Part shown: piece by piece, positions 24,209 to 32,865 of the stretch
How the letters are laid out: every line of letters begins with the position of its first letter
How positions within the stretch are numbered: the first letter of the stretch is position 1
NCBI GenBank assembly: GCA_963750295.1
Contig: CAVVPY010000001.1
Span: 930,001 to 994,000, forward strand
Reading direction: 5' to 3'
Length of the DNA stretch: 64,000 bases
From: CAVVPY01 sp963750295
GTDB lineage: Bacteria > Actinomycetota > Actinomycetes > Mycobacteriales > Jatrophihabitantaceae
Notes under the pieces: generated by a model
What the model saw: only the letters and a program-made list of their open reading frames with translations
Told to the model about the DNA's origin: nothing
Database searches by the model: none
Translations under genes and position numbers: made by a program

Positions 24209-25714
24209 TCAGGCGGCGGGGGTGATGTGCACCGTCCGATGACCGCGCGCGCCGCCGAGGGTGATCTTCAGCAGCGACACGTTGTTCACGTACGAGGTCT
24301 CGAGCAGGTGGTGCTCCGGGTCGGTGGTGACCCGGACGATGTAGTGCCCGTTGGGCACCGTGGTGATGTCGAACGCCTGGCCCGCGACCGACTGGTAGTA
24401 GGTGTCGCCCCACCCGGCGGGCAGGACCTCGCGCAGCCAAATCGCGTCGGCGCCGTAGCACGCGCTCCACAACGCGGCCTGGTCCGGTTGCCAGTCGGCG
24501 CCCGGGAGGGTCAGGTCGATCGGATCGGTCGGGGCCAGGCAGAACGACTGCTTGCCGCTGAGCAGGACCCGGTTGCCGTGTGCGTCAAGCAGGTCGTACT
24601 GCGCGATGTCCTCCATGTGCCAGTGGTGGTGTCCAGGACGGGTGTCGAACTCGAACTGGCCGGCCGGATGCGACCGCACCGGATGGCCGTTGCGGTAGAT
24701 GAACTGCGTCGCTGGCATGATCGCCGCGTCCCCGCTGCGGAAGCCCTCGAGCACCAGCGGTCCCGATCCCGCGTTGAAGAGCGTCGCGGCGAAGTTCAGG
24801 TAGTCGCGCTTGTCGAAGCGGCCGCGTTCGGTGGACAGGTCGTGCGCGGGCAGGGCGCGCATGTCGGGCACGCCGCTCACCCCGGTCAGCCCGTTGCTCG
24901 CGAACGTGGAGCGGGCGCTCGCGTCCGGGCCCTCACCCTGCCGGATTCGCTGCGCCGCCGTTGCTGGGCGAGGCAGCCGCGCAGGGCAGGGCGGCAGTTC
25001 CGGATTGCACCCGCCGCCGGAGTCCGTCGTGACCGTCACGCCGACCGTGGCAACGGCGGCCGAGGCTCGCACGTGCAGTTGCCGCGCGTAACGCGGGGCG
25101 ATCGCGATCGTGAGGATGTAGTTCCCGTCCGGACGGTCCTTGCCGAAGCGCATGTCGAGGTCAAGCGGAAAGCCCCAGCCCGGATCGATTCCCCAGATCG
25201 CGGCGTGAGCCAGATTGCTACCGCACGACAGGGGGAACGTCGGCCTATCCGGACCGGACGAGTCGGTGCGAGCCAGGCTGAAGCTGTTGGCCGGACAGAA
25301 CGGCATGGTGGTGTCCGCGACGACGACACCGCGTGCGTTGCGCAGCGTCGCGTGGAAGAACCCTGGCAAGCCCTCGCCGAGATGGATCGGCGCGGTCGCC
25401 GTGAGCGACCGGATGTGGTGGACGCCGGTGCTGTCGCGCACGACCTGGGCGATGCGGTAGGGCCCCTCGGGGCCCCCCGTCACGTCGATCTCGAACGCGC
25501 CGTTCGTCGGGCCGGCGTAGATGCCCGGCGTGATCATGATGTCCGTCGCCCCGGAGTAGTGGATGACCTCGACGTGGTGCATGACCGCGCGCACCCCGAT
25601 GTTCGGCAGTGGCGTGCCGGCGGCCCCGGACGACGCCGATACGGCCGACGTGACCAAGGCAGCGGCCAGCAGGCCTGTCGCGACCGTCGCGCGGGTGAAT
25701 CTCCACTGCAGCAT
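24209..25714 (-). CDS. Secreted lysyl-oxidase family copper protein
   Basis: Lysyl oxidases are copper/quinone amine oxidases acting on peptidyl lysine. The 501-residue protein has a signal peptide (ATVATGLLAAALVTSAVSA, about 9-27). After an N-terminal region of about 240 residues it carries a lysyl-oxidase domain with the copper-binding HHHWHMED (about 360-367), YDLLDAHGNRV, GKQSFCL and YVNNVSLLKITL. The N-terminal region has paired Cys residues (CNPELPPC). A GGAGGG site precedes ATG 25714. Its neighbours are two L,D-transpeptidases, which hints at cell-wall protein processing; this is inference. The quinone-cofactor residues were not verified. Confidence 0.88.
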   Translation of the reverse strand: MLQWRFTRATVATGLLAAALVTSAVSASSGAAGTPLPNIGVRAVMHHVEVIHYSGATDIMITPGIYAGPTNGAFEIDVTGGPEGPYRIAQVVRDSTGVHHIRSLTATAPIHLGEGLPGFFHATLRNARGVVVADTTMPFCPANSFSLARTDSSGPDRPTFPLSCGSNLAHAAIWGIDPGWGFPLDLDMRFGKDRPDGNYILTIAIAPRYARQLHVRASAAVATVGVTVTTDSGGGCNPELPPCPARLPRPATAAQRIRQGEGPDASARSTFASNGLTGVSGVPDMRALPAHDLSTERGRFDKRDYLNFAATLFNAGSGPLVLEGFRSGDAAIMPATQFIYRNGHPVRSHPAGQFEFDTRPGHHHWHMEDIAQYDLLDAHGNRVLLSGKQSFCLAPTDPIDLTLPGADWQPDQAALWSACYGADAIWLREVLPAGWGDTYYQSVAGQAFDITTVPNGHYIVRVTTDPEHHLLETSYVNNVSLLKITLGGARGHRTVHITPAA

Positions 25715-25930
25715 CTGATTCCCTCCGATCTCCGGCCAGGACGCGGGTCGCCGGCCGTCGTGGCCGAACCCCGACGTCGGTAGACGAGGTGTGGGGCTGG
25801 ATTGGTTGCGGTGGTCAGCTGCGGGTCTGCCGCCTACGGCACGCGAATCCTTGCTGAAGTCGTGGCCCTAGCCGACGTGAGCGCCGCGCTTCGGCTGTCG
25901 TGCAACAGCCGCTCGCGCACTCTGGCCAGC

Positions 25931-26072
25931 GCGGGCAGTGCCTTCTTCCTGCGCGTGACAGCCGGCGCGGCACCTGCCGGCTGTGGTGGCGATCCCGCAG
26001 GAGCGGTTGGTGACCCTGATGCGCTGGCTCACACCCGGTGCCCACCCGCGGATCCTCATCGGCGTGTCGTGA
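25931..26072 (+). pseudogene. Decayed C-terminal remnant of an L,D-transpeptidase
   Basis: The segment reads AGSAFFLRVTAGAAPAGC, then, after skipping one extra G, VAIPQERLVTLMRWLTPGAHP and a stop at 26070-26072. It is a close copy of the end of the gene at 22816-23907. The catalytic His is changed to Arg, a +1 insertion follows the catalytic Cys codon, and nothing upstream (25715-25930) resembles the rest of the gene. It is therefore a dead fragment left between two live paralogues. The rest of the 370-bp gap 25715-26084 shows only the leader of the lysyl-oxidase gene. Confidence 0.85.
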
Positions 26073-26084
26073 CACCCTGATCGG

Positions 26085-26927
26085 GTGGTACGCACGTCCG
26101 GTTCGCCCGTCTCAGCCATCGCCGTGGCAGCCGCGGCCCTCGTGAGCCTGGCATCGTGCTCGACCGGCGGCGCGGCGCCGTCGCGGACCGCTTTGGTCAC
26201 GACCAACGGGCCGCGCCCGGCCACGACGCGGAGCACGCAGGCCGGCGGAACCGCGAATCCGGTCACCCCGACTCCCTCCACTCCGACTCCGTCCACTCCG
26301 ACTCCGTCCACCACGGCGCCGTCTGATGCGGCGCGAGGCGGGCTGCCGCTCGGCTACCGGACCGGAGCGGCGAGCCAGGTGGTGACCGTCGTGGCGGCGT
26401 CGGCGAGCAGTACGAGGGCGACCGTGACCGCCTGGCAGAAGTCGGCCGGCGGTTGGCGGCAGGTGGGACCAGCCGTCCCTGCCTACCTCGGATCGGACGG
26501 CATCGGGCCTACCAGCGAGCAGACGGCCACGACCCCGGCGGGGAGTTTCACCCTCACCCGCGCATTCGGCAGCTACGCAGATCCCGGCACCGCGCTGCCG
26601 TACCGCCGAACCACGCCGTCGGACTGGTGGATCAGCCAGCCCGGTCCGCTCTACAACACCCTCCAGCACTGCGCGGCGAACTGCGCGTTCGCGGAGGGCG
26701 AGCCGAACGAGCAGTTGTACTCCGCGGTGCCCGAATACGAGTACGCCGTCGTCATCGACTACAACGACCAGCCGGTCGTGCAGGGCGCCGGCAGCGCGTT
26801 CTTCCTGCACGTCCAGGACGGCGCGCCGACGCAGGGGTGCGTCTCGATCGCTCGCGCTCAGTTGGTGCGCATCATGCGCTGGCTCCGGCCGGCCGAGCAC
26901 CCCCGCATTGTCATGGGTGTCGGCTGA
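26085..26927 (+). CDS. Lipoprotein L,D-transpeptidase (YkuD-like)
   Basis: A 280-residue paralogue of the product of 22816-23907. The signal peptide ends in a lipobox (LVSLASC), so the protein is predicted to be membrane-anchored, unlike its paralogue. A PTPST repeat linker (about 60-80) precedes the catalytic domain, with H242 (FFLHVQDG) and C252 (TQGCVSIA). GTG 26085 starts 12 nt after the remnant's stop. The 3' end overlaps the convergent ROK kinase gene by 17 nt. It is expected to make 3-3 cross-links or related wall bonds. Confidence 0.85.
   Translation: MVRTSGSPVSAIAVAAAALVSLASCSTGGAAPSRTALVTTNGPRPATTRSTQAGGTANPVTPTPSTPTPSTPTPSTTAPSDAARGGLPLGYRTGAASQVVTVVAASASSTRATVTAWQKSAGGWRQVGPAVPAYLGSDGIGPTSEQTATTPAGSFTLTRAFGSYADPGTALPYRRTTPSDWWISQPGPLYNTLQHCAANCAFAEGEPNEQLYSAVPEYEYAVVIDYNDQPVVQGAGSAFFLHVQDGAPTQGCVSIARAQLVRIMRWLRPAEHPRIVMGVG
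26268..26312 (+). repeat. Three 15-nt units encoding PTPST
   Basis: CCGACTCCGTCCACT and two near-identical copies sit in frame and encode three PTPST pentapeptides in the linker of the lipoprotein transpeptidase. Being codon multiples, changes in copy number would only vary linker length. Confidence 0.8.
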
Positions 26928-27819
26928 GTGCGTGGTAGGCCGCCCCGCAGAGGGCGGACGTGTCCGGCGAGAGGGCAACACGCACGGGCGGCAACCTGAC
27001 CCCGGCGCCTGAAACGAACCACGGCTCGAACAGATCCCAGGACGCGGACATCGAGCCGCCGATCACCACCACGTCGGCGTCGAATGCCGTGATCGACGCT
27101 GCGATGGACGCGCCGAGCGTGCGTACCGCGTGCTCGAGCACCTGCTCCGCCGGGCCGTCCCCGGCACGGGCCCGGTCGGCGATCTCGCGGACGTCGGCCT
27201 CCTCGTCGCCGGTGGCCGCGGCGTAGCTGCGCCGGATCCCGCGGCGCGACATGACCTCCTCGAGGCCGGCGCCGTCGACCTGCAGTCGATGTGCGCGTCC
27301 GCCCGGCGGCTCGGTCGGTTCGACGATGCACCCGTCGACGACCCACCCGCTGCCGACGCCGGTGCCGAGGGTGATGCCGACACATCGCCGGCTGCCGCGA
27401 CCGGCGCCGCTCACCCATTCGCCGAGGGCAAAGGCGTCGGCATCGTTGCAGAACACGACATCGGCGGCCGGCAGCGCGGCAACCAGGGCCGCACCGATAT
27501 CGACTCCGTCCAGGGCCTCGAACTTGGCCACGCCGGCGAAGCGACCCGTCCCGTGCTCATAGTCGAACGGGTCCGGCATGGCCACCGCCCACACCGCGTC
27601 GTCAGGGGCGCCCAGGGCGTGGCCGGCCTCGGTCCATCCGGCCAGGATCTGCGCCGCAGCCGCGGCGCCGTCGACCTCCCGCCGTCGCACCGGACCGACC
27701 GACCAGGACGTCCGATCGACGAGCGCGGCCGACACGTGGGTTCCGCCCACCTCCAGGGCGGGGACGGTCACGGGTCGGGCCACGGTCACATCGTGCCGGT
27801 TCGCATTGACGGCGGTCAT
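26911..27819 (-). CDS. ROK family sugar kinase
   Basis: A 302-residue protein of the ROK/glucokinase superfamily. It has the phosphate-1 motif LEVGGTHVSAALVD near residue 21, the catalytic segment VVFCNDADAFALGEW with the acidic residue, ITLGTGVGSGWVVDG (phosphate-2), and the adenosine site VVIGGSMSASWDLF. The CxCGxxGC zinc motif of many ROK proteins is missing. ATG 27819 is chosen; two GTG codons a little downstream are alternatives. The sugar cannot be told. It is divergent from a lipoprotein gene. Confidence 0.8.
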   Translation of the reverse strand: MTAVNANRHDVTVARPVTVPALEVGGTHVSAALVDRTSWSVGPVRRREVDGAAAAAQILAGWTEAGHALGAPDDAVWAVAMPDPFDYEHGTGRFAGVAKFEALDGVDIGAALVAALPAADVVFCNDADAFALGEWVSGAGRGSRRCVGITLGTGVGSGWVVDGCIVEPTEPPGGRAHRLQVDGAGLEEVMSRRGIRRSYAAATGDEEADVREIADRARAGDGPAEQVLEHAVRTLGASIAASITAFDADVVVIGGSMSASWDLFEPWFVSGAGVRLPPVRVALSPDTSALCGAAYHALSRHP

Positions 27820-27897
27820 CGCGGCTGGTCGAATGACGCGCACGCGCCGGAGACCCCCGTGCTCCGGCGCCCCAAGTTGCCCCCGAAGGGATCGATC

Positions 27898-28344
27898 ATG
27901 ACCGGTACCCACGTTCGTCGGCGCTTCTCGCTCGCGGTGCTCGCAATCGCTGCCGCGGCGGCGGTCTGCGCCGGGTGCAGCAGCGACAGCGGTGGCATCC
28001 CGGTCTCCAGCCAGGCGCCGAGCCAGTCGGTCGCGGCCAGCGTGTCCCCGTCGGCGCCCCAGTCCGGAGCCACGGGTGGTGCTGGCCTGCCCGCGTTCTG
28101 CGGCGAGTTCTCGTCGGCCGACCTCGCTAACATCGCCTCGGCGAAGGACCTGTCGAGCATCCTTGCTGCCTGGGACAAGTTCGCAGCCGACGCGCCCGCG
28201 GAGATCAAGGCCGACGCCAACACGATCCGTGACTACCTGCACGGAGCCGTGTCCGGCAGCCCTGACCCGAGTCTCGCGCAGAAGGTCGGGATCGCCGGCC
28301 AACACATCGGGGTCTACTTCGCGCAGAACTGCACCGGCGGTTGA
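27898..28344 (+). CDS. Small lipoprotein of unknown function
   Basis: A 148-residue predicted lipoprotein: basic start, hydrophobic stretch FSLAVLAIAAAAAVC and lipobox VCAGCSS, then a Ser/Gln/Pro-rich linker to about residue 62 and a helical domain with two Cys residues (FCGEF and QNCTGG, the latter at the C-terminus). GAAGGG precedes ATG 27898. Similar small helical lipoproteins are frequent in actinobacteria. No family name can be given. Confidence 0.75.
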   Translation: MTGTHVRRRFSLAVLAIAAAAAVCAGCSSDSGGIPVSSQAPSQSVAASVSPSAPQSGATGGAGLPAFCGEFSSADLANIASAKDLSSILAAWDKFAADAPAEIKADANTIRDYLHGAVSGSPDPSLAQKVGIAGQHIGVYFAQNCTGG

Positions 28345-28371
28345 GCCGGTAGCCGCTGAGACACGGGCAGA

Positions 28372-29385
28372 TCACTGGTAGGTGATGATGTCCGGTCGGG
28401 GTCGCAGCGCATTGACCTCGGTCGGCGTCATCAGTCCGGTGTCCTGGTTCAGGAAGAGCTTGAACCCGGTGCCGTAAGGACGGCCGGGGAAGTTCAACAT
28501 CCGCCAGGTGGCGACCTTCTCGCTGCGACCACCGAACCCGTCGGCGTGGAAGGCCACCTCGACGCCCTTGCTCGGCGTGATCCGGGCGCGGTCGGGAAGC
28601 ATCGCCAAGGTGAACTGGTGCACCATGAGCAGCTTGTCAGGAAGCTTGTAGCGAGCCACCAGGTCGGACAGGTAGTTGCGTACGGCGAGAACCGACGCCG
28701 CCGAGGACGACCCGATCACGGTGCCAGGCACCTGGCCGGGAGCCATCTTCCACTCGGGGTCGACCGCGACCGAGACGGACGGGTCCCTCAGGAACTGCTG
28801 GAACTGACGCACCTGAGGCAGGAACTCGCCGGAGCCCGGCTGGAAGTCCAGGATCAGCAGCATCTTGTGCCGGTGCGCGGCGTCGAGGTAGCGCTGCACG
28901 TCCGGGAACGGGATGGCAGCCGAGTAGTCGCCGTCGTCACCTGCGCCGGCCTGAGCGACGGTGGCGATCAACTCCATCGCCGGTTGGACGCGCAGCCCCG
29001 GCACCTGCCACTGCTTCGCGCGCTGCGCGATCCGCGCCGCCATGTCGTCCGGATCGCCGGCGCCGAGCACGCCCAGCGCCGGGCCGCCGATCGTCCCGTA
29101 GTAGGCGACGACGCGGTAGTGGCCGAGGATCTTGGTACCGCCCATCGGCAGTTGGGCCCGGACCTCCGGCGGCGGGGTGGGGGCGGGTTCCGAACTCGGC
29201 GGTGTGGGTGGCGGGGTCGTCGGCGGCGGCGTGGTTGGTGGCACTCGGGTCGGCGCCGAACTCGAATGGGTGGTGACCGGGAGCGGGGAGCCGCTCGTCG
29301 CCGAACTGCACGCACTGAGCGCGGCCGCGGCCGCGAAGGCCACCGCCAGCGCGATGGACAGGGCACGGCGGCTCGGCGACGGCAT
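28372..29385 (-). CDS. Proline-rich lipoprotein of unknown function
   Basis: A 337-residue predicted lipoprotein with a signal ending in lipobox ALSAC, a Thr/Pro linker (PPTTPPPTTPPPTPPS, about 48-63) and a C-terminal domain of about 250 residues. The domain starts HYRVVAYYGTIGGPALGVLG and contains LLILDFQPGSGEF and VAVDPEWKM, alternating strands and helices that suggest a TIM-barrel, glycosidase-like fold. I see no proven catalytic pair. ATG 29385 is chosen because the signal peptide begins there. It is convergent with the small lipoprotein gene. Confidence 0.7.
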   Translation of the reverse strand: MPSPSRRALSIALAVAFAAAAALSACSSATSGSPLPVTTHSSSAPTRVPPTTPPPTTPPPTPPSSEPAPTPPPEVRAQLPMGGTKILGHYRVVAYYGTIGGPALGVLGAGDPDDMAARIAQRAKQWQVPGLRVQPAMELIATVAQAGAGDDGDYSAAIPFPDVQRYLDAAHRHKMLLILDFQPGSGEFLPQVRQFQQFLRDPSVSVAVDPEWKMAPGQVPGTVIGSSSAASVLAVRNYLSDLVARYKLPDKLLMVHQFTLAMLPDRARITPSKGVEVAFHADGFGGRSEKVATWRMLNFPGRPYGTGFKLFLNQDTGLMTPTEVNALRPRPDIITYQ

Positions 29386-29467
29386 GATCGCTGAGTTTAC
29401 CGACGGGTGATGACACTCCGGGCGCACGCGCCGCGAGCCCAGGCGTCGGATCGACACCGAATGTCGA

Positions 29468-30133
29468 CTACCAACCTCGTTCGCGCCACTGCGCCAGGTG
29501 CGGGCGTTCGGTGCCGAGGGTCGAGTCGTTGCCGTGGCCGGGGTAGAACCACGTGTCGTCCGGCAGTTCGGCGAAGATGCGGGCCTCGAGGTCGTCCATC
29601 AGCGAAGTGAAGTCCGCGGAGCTCGTCGTCCGGCCCGGACCTCCGGGGAACAGCGAGTCGCCCGTGAACAGGTGCGGGGTGCCTTCGGGGTCGCGGTAGA
29701 GCACCGCGATCGAACCCGGCGTGTGCCCTCGTAGCGCGATGATGTCCAGCGTCAGGTCGCCCACCGTGATCGTGTCGCCGTCTGCCAGCCGCTCGTCCAC
29801 GGCGACGGGCAGTTCATCCGCGTCGGGGTCGCCGGCGTAGACGGCCGCATCCGCGTCGATCACGGCCTCCTCGAGCGCCTGCCAGTGATCGGCATGGCGG
29901 TGGGTGGTGAGGATCGCCGACACCGGTGCGCCCTCGAACCGGACCAGCTCGCGCAGCCGGTCCGCCTCGTTGGCGGCATCGATGAGCAGACCTTCCTCGG
30001 TCTGGGTGCAGCGCAGCAGGTAGGCGTTGTTCGACATCGGTCCGACTGCCAGCTTGACGATGGTCAATCCCGGCAGCCGCCGGACGTCCATCGGGCCGCC
30101 GACCTCGACCGCGCCGGTGTAGGTGTCGTTCAT
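29468..30133 (-). CDS. Metallo-beta-lactamase fold hydrolase (glyoxalase II-like)
   Basis: A 221-residue MBL-fold enzyme. The zinc motif THRHADH gives H78, H80, D82 and H83; later ligands lie in LRGHTPGSIAV, FTGDSLF and YPGHGNDST. The layout is that of glyoxalase II-like hydrolases. Homologues are often found near uvrA and uvrB in actinobacteria, without a proven link. ATG 30133 matches a leaderless promoter at 30145-30140. The substrate is unknown, and mycothiol thioesters are possible given the neighbouring mycothione reductase; this is speculation. Confidence 0.85.
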   Translation of the reverse strand: MNDTYTGAVEVGGPMDVRRLPGLTIVKLAVGPMSNNAYLLRCTQTEEGLLIDAANEADRLRELVRFEGAPVSAILTTHRHADHWQALEEAVIDADAAVYAGDPDADELPVAVDERLADGDTITVGDLTLDIIALRGHTPGSIAVLYRDPEGTPHLFTGDSLFPGGPGRTTSSADFTSLMDDLEARIFAELPDDTWFYPGHGNDSTLGTERPHLAQWRERGW

Positions 30134-30139
30134 GGGGCC

Positions 30140-30145
30140 AAGGTA
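30140..30145 (-). promoter_or_regulatory. Leaderless -10 box (TACCTT) of the MBL hydrolase gene
   Basis: On the minus strand TACCTT ends six bases before ATG 30133. It overlaps the region just after the DUF4032 gene stop at 30150, so the MBL gene may have its own promoter. Confidence 0.45.
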
Positions 30146-30149
30146 TCGC

Positions 30150-31406
30150 TCACTCGAAGATCGGCTCGAATTCCTCGGTCGGCGGCCCGGACGAGAGGTC
30201 CACCCGGGTGTCCGGCAGTTCATTCAGGACGGTGCCGACATAGGACGCGACGGCTGCGGCACGTCCCACGTCGTGCCCCTGTGCTTCGGACAGCAGCCAC
30301 CGGTGCTCGCTGATCTCGTGGAACAGTTCGGCGTCGGGCAGCTTGACCCGCAGGTCGGGCGGGACGAGGCCGACCGTGCCGTAGAACTTCTCGTCCAGCC
30401 ACCGCCGCGCCGCGAGATCGTCGGGGACGCCGCTGCCGACCCCGTCCTCCCACTTGGCCTTGAAGCGCCACAGGTCCGCGAGCAGCGCCCGGGCCTGGTT
30501 CTCCTGCACCCGCAGCCCAGTCAGCTCGAACAGCCGTCGCTGGTGGTGCCCGGCCTCGACCACGTGCGTGTCGAAGCCGAGCCGCAGACCCCCGGGTTCG
30601 GTCTTGATCGTCAGCTCGGACACGTCGAACCCGAGCTCGTTCAGCCGACGGATCCGCGCGTGGATCCGGTAGTTCTCACCGCGTGGGACGAGGACGTCGT
30701 GCGTCACCTCGTCCCACAACGAGTCGTACTGTGAGCGGGCGGACCGGGCGAGCGAACCGACGTCGACCTCCTCCTCGAGCAGCCCTGCCGCCTGCAGGTC
30801 GTACATCTCGCCGGCGATGTTCTCGGTCGCGATGTCCAGGTCGTGCCCGCGCTGCCCGTCGGTCAGGCGCGGATGCAACTCGCCGGTCTCGGCGTCGACG
30901 AGATAGGCGGCGAGCGCGCCCGCGTCGCGGCGGAACAGCGTGTTCGACAGCGAGCAGTCGCCCCAGTAGAAGCCGGCCAGGTGCAGCCGGACGAACAGGC
31001 CGGCCAGCGCGTCCAGCAGCCGGTGGCGCAGCTGCGGCAGGCTGCGGCCGGTGAACAGGGCACGGTAGGGCTGCGAGAAGGACAGGTGCCGGGTCACGAG
31101 CAGGCCACCCAATTCCTCGCCGTCGTCGGTCACCCGGTTGACGACGGTGCCGTAGGCGTCCACGACCGGCACCGAATGCTCGGCGAGCGAGCGCAGCAGG
31201 CTGTGCTCGCGCAGCACGAAACGGTCGGTGGCCTCCTTGATCGCGAAGATCTCACCGCCGGCTTCGACGAAGCGGACGATGTGCCGCGAGATGCCGCGCG
31301 GGACGAACACGATCCGCTCGTCGGTCCAATCGGCGAGGGGGACGTCGAAGGGCAGGGTCAACACCTCGGTGTTGGTGCCCAGCGTGGTGACGATGAAGCT
31401 GCTCAT
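30150..31406 (-). CDS. DUF4032 protein with kinase-like fold
   Basis: A 418-residue cytosolic protein. The first half resembles lipopolysaccharide-kinase/aminoglycoside-kinase folds: EIFAIKEATDRF (candidate ATP-binding Lys), HLAGFYWGDCSLSNTLF (catalytic loop with Asp and Asn) and YLVDAETGE (metal-binding Asp). The second half, from about residue 240, is the DUF4032 region with ENYRIHARIRRLNELGFDV. Substrate and role are unknown. It is followed by the MBL hydrolase. TAGCCT ten bases before ATG 31406 may be its promoter. Confidence 0.8.
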   Translation of the reverse strand: MSSFIVTTLGTNTEVLTLPFDVPLADWTDERIVFVPRGISRHIVRFVEAGGEIFAIKEATDRFVLREHSLLRSLAEHSVPVVDAYGTVVNRVTDDGEELGGLLVTRHLSFSQPYRALFTGRSLPQLRHRLLDALAGLFVRLHLAGFYWGDCSLSNTLFRRDAGALAAYLVDAETGELHPRLTDGQRGHDLDIATENIAGEMYDLQAAGLLEEEVDVGSLARSARSQYDSLWDEVTHDVLVPRGENYRIHARIRRLNELGFDVSELTIKTEPGGLRLGFDTHVVEAGHHQRRLFELTGLRVQENQARALLADLWRFKAKWEDGVGSGVPDDLAARRWLDEKFYGTVGLVPPDLRVKLPDAELFHEISEHRWLLSEAQGHDVGRAAAVASYVGTVLNELPDTRVDLSSGPPTEEFEPIFE

Positions 31407-31431
31407 GATGGGGTCGAGGCTAGGCGGTGTT

Positions 31432-31456
31432 TGTTACGCAGGGGTGTTACGCAGGG
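31432..31456 (+). repeat. 13-bp tandem duplication TGTTACGCAGGGG
   Basis: Two copies (31432-31444 and 31445-31456, the second one base shorter) lie between the start of the DUF4032 gene and the end of the mycothione reductase gene. On the minus strand the DUF4032 promoter could overlap it. Confidence 0.7.
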
Positions 31457-31458
31457 CG

Positions 31459-32826
31459 CTAGGCAAACTCGAGCGCGAGCAACGCGTTTTCGACAACCTC
31501 GGTCAGCGCGGGATGGATCCAGTACTGGCCATGCGCCATGCTCCGCGCGTCCAGGCCGAAGCTCATCGCCTGGATCAGTGGCTGGATGAGCGTGGCGGCC
31601 TGCTCGCCGAGGATGTGTGCGCCCAGCAGTTTCCCGGTGACCGGGTCGGCGAGCACCTTCGCGATGCTCGTAGTGTCCGCCATCGCCCAGCCGTAGGCGA
31701 TGCCGCCGTAGTCGTAGGTCGCGGCCACGTAGCGGATCCCGGCGGCCCGGGCGTCGTCCTCGGACAGTCCGACCGTCGCGATCTGCGGATGGGTGAACAC
31801 CGCGGCCGGGACGAAGCGGTGGTCGGCCTCGACGAGATCCCCGGGGTGGGCGAGGTTGTGCGCGACGACGCGCCCCTCGTGGTTCGCGACGTGTTTGAGC
31901 TGGTCAGGGGAGCAGATGTCACCGAGCGCCCAGATGTGCTCGGCTGTCGTTCGCTGGTGGACGTCCACCGCGACGAGACCGTTCTCGTGCACCGCGACCC
32001 CCGCGTTGTGGAGGTCCAGCCCGTCGGAGTTCGGTACGCGTCCGGTCGCGACGAGCAGCAGGTCGGCCTCGACCACCGAGGCGTCGTCGAGACGCATCGA
32101 GATCGTCGCGCCGTCCGATGTCAATGCAGTCGGCTCGACCCGGGTGCGCACGTCCCATCGTTCGCGAACCACCTTGGTGAACGTGTCCGCGATCTCGGTG
32201 TCGAGGTGCCGCAGCAATCGCTCGCCGCGGGCCACCACCGTCGTGTGCACCCCGAAGGAGGAGAAGACATGGGCGAACTCGGCCGCGACGAAGCCGCCAC
32301 CGAGGATCAGTACCCGCTCGGGCAGCTCGTCGATGCGCATCACCGTGTCGGACGTGTGGCAGGCGACGCCTGAGTCCCGGACGATGTCGGGCACGACCGC
32401 ACGTGACCCGGCGGCCAGCACGATCCGGTCAGCCGTGATCGAAACGCCGGACGACAGCGCGAGCGTGTGCGGGTCGGTGAAGCGCGCGTGGGCCTCGTAG
32501 AGCGTCGTGTTCGTTCCGTCGCGCCGGTAGCGACGACCGGCAGCGGAGATCGCGTCGACGCGGGCGAAGATCCGGTCGCGCAGGTCGGGCCACCGCACCG
32601 CCGTGACCTCGGCATCGACGCCGAGGCGCGCCGCGTCCTGGATGCCGCGAGCGAGATCGGCCGGGTAGACGTACATCTTGGTCGGGATGCAGCCGACGTT
32701 CAGACACGTGCCGCCGAACGTGGACTCCTCGATCACGGCGATCCGCCAGTCGTCGAACTCGGGCCCGATGATCGAGTTGCCGGTCCCCGACCCGATGATG
32801 GCCAGGTCGAAGTGCGTCACGTCCAC
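31459..32826 (-). CDS. mtr: Mycothione reductase
   Basis: An NADPH-dependent flavoprotein that reduces mycothiol disulfide, the actinobacterial counterpart of glutathione reductase. The 455-residue protein has an N-terminal FAD motif (AIIGSGTGNSII), the redox pair C41 and C46 in GGTCLNVGCIPTKM, a central NADPH site (VLILGGGFVAAEFA), FAD-binding ALGDI and the C-terminal HPALTEVVENAL with the catalytic His. The GTG start at 32826 fits a leaderless promoter. It shows that the organism uses mycothiol. Confidence 0.95.
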   Translation of the reverse strand: MDVTHFDLAIIGSGTGNSIIGPEFDDWRIAVIEESTFGGTCLNVGCIPTKMYVYPADLARGIQDAARLGVDAEVTAVRWPDLRDRIFARVDAISAAGRRYRRDGTNTTLYEAHARFTDPHTLALSSGVSITADRIVLAAGSRAVVPDIVRDSGVACHTSDTVMRIDELPERVLILGGGFVAAEFAHVFSSFGVHTTVVARGERLLRHLDTEIADTFTKVVRERWDVRTRVEPTALTSDGATISMRLDDASVVEADLLLVATGRVPNSDGLDLHNAGVAVHENGLVAVDVHQRTTAEHIWALGDICSPDQLKHVANHEGRVVAHNLAHPGDLVEADHRFVPAAVFTHPQIATVGLSEDDARAAGIRYVAATYDYGGIAYGWAMADTTSIAKVLADPVTGKLLGAHILGEQAATLIQPLIQAMSFGLDARSMAHGQYWIHPALTEVVENALLALEFA

Positions 32827-32832
32827 GGCTCG

Positions 32833-32838
32833 ACGATA
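32833..32838 (-). promoter_or_regulatory. Leaderless -10 box (TATCGT) of mycothione reductase
   Basis: On the minus strand TATCGT ends six bases before the GTG at 32826, with no Shine-Dalgarno sequence in between. Confidence 0.5.
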
Positions 32839-32865
32839 ACCGCCTGCCGGGCCACGACCGGGACA

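Noticed and set aside
25802..26080. 92-codon plus-strand open frame as a separate small gene
   Set aside because: Its second half is the frameshifted reading of the dead L,D-transpeptidase remnant; the first half has no coding features.
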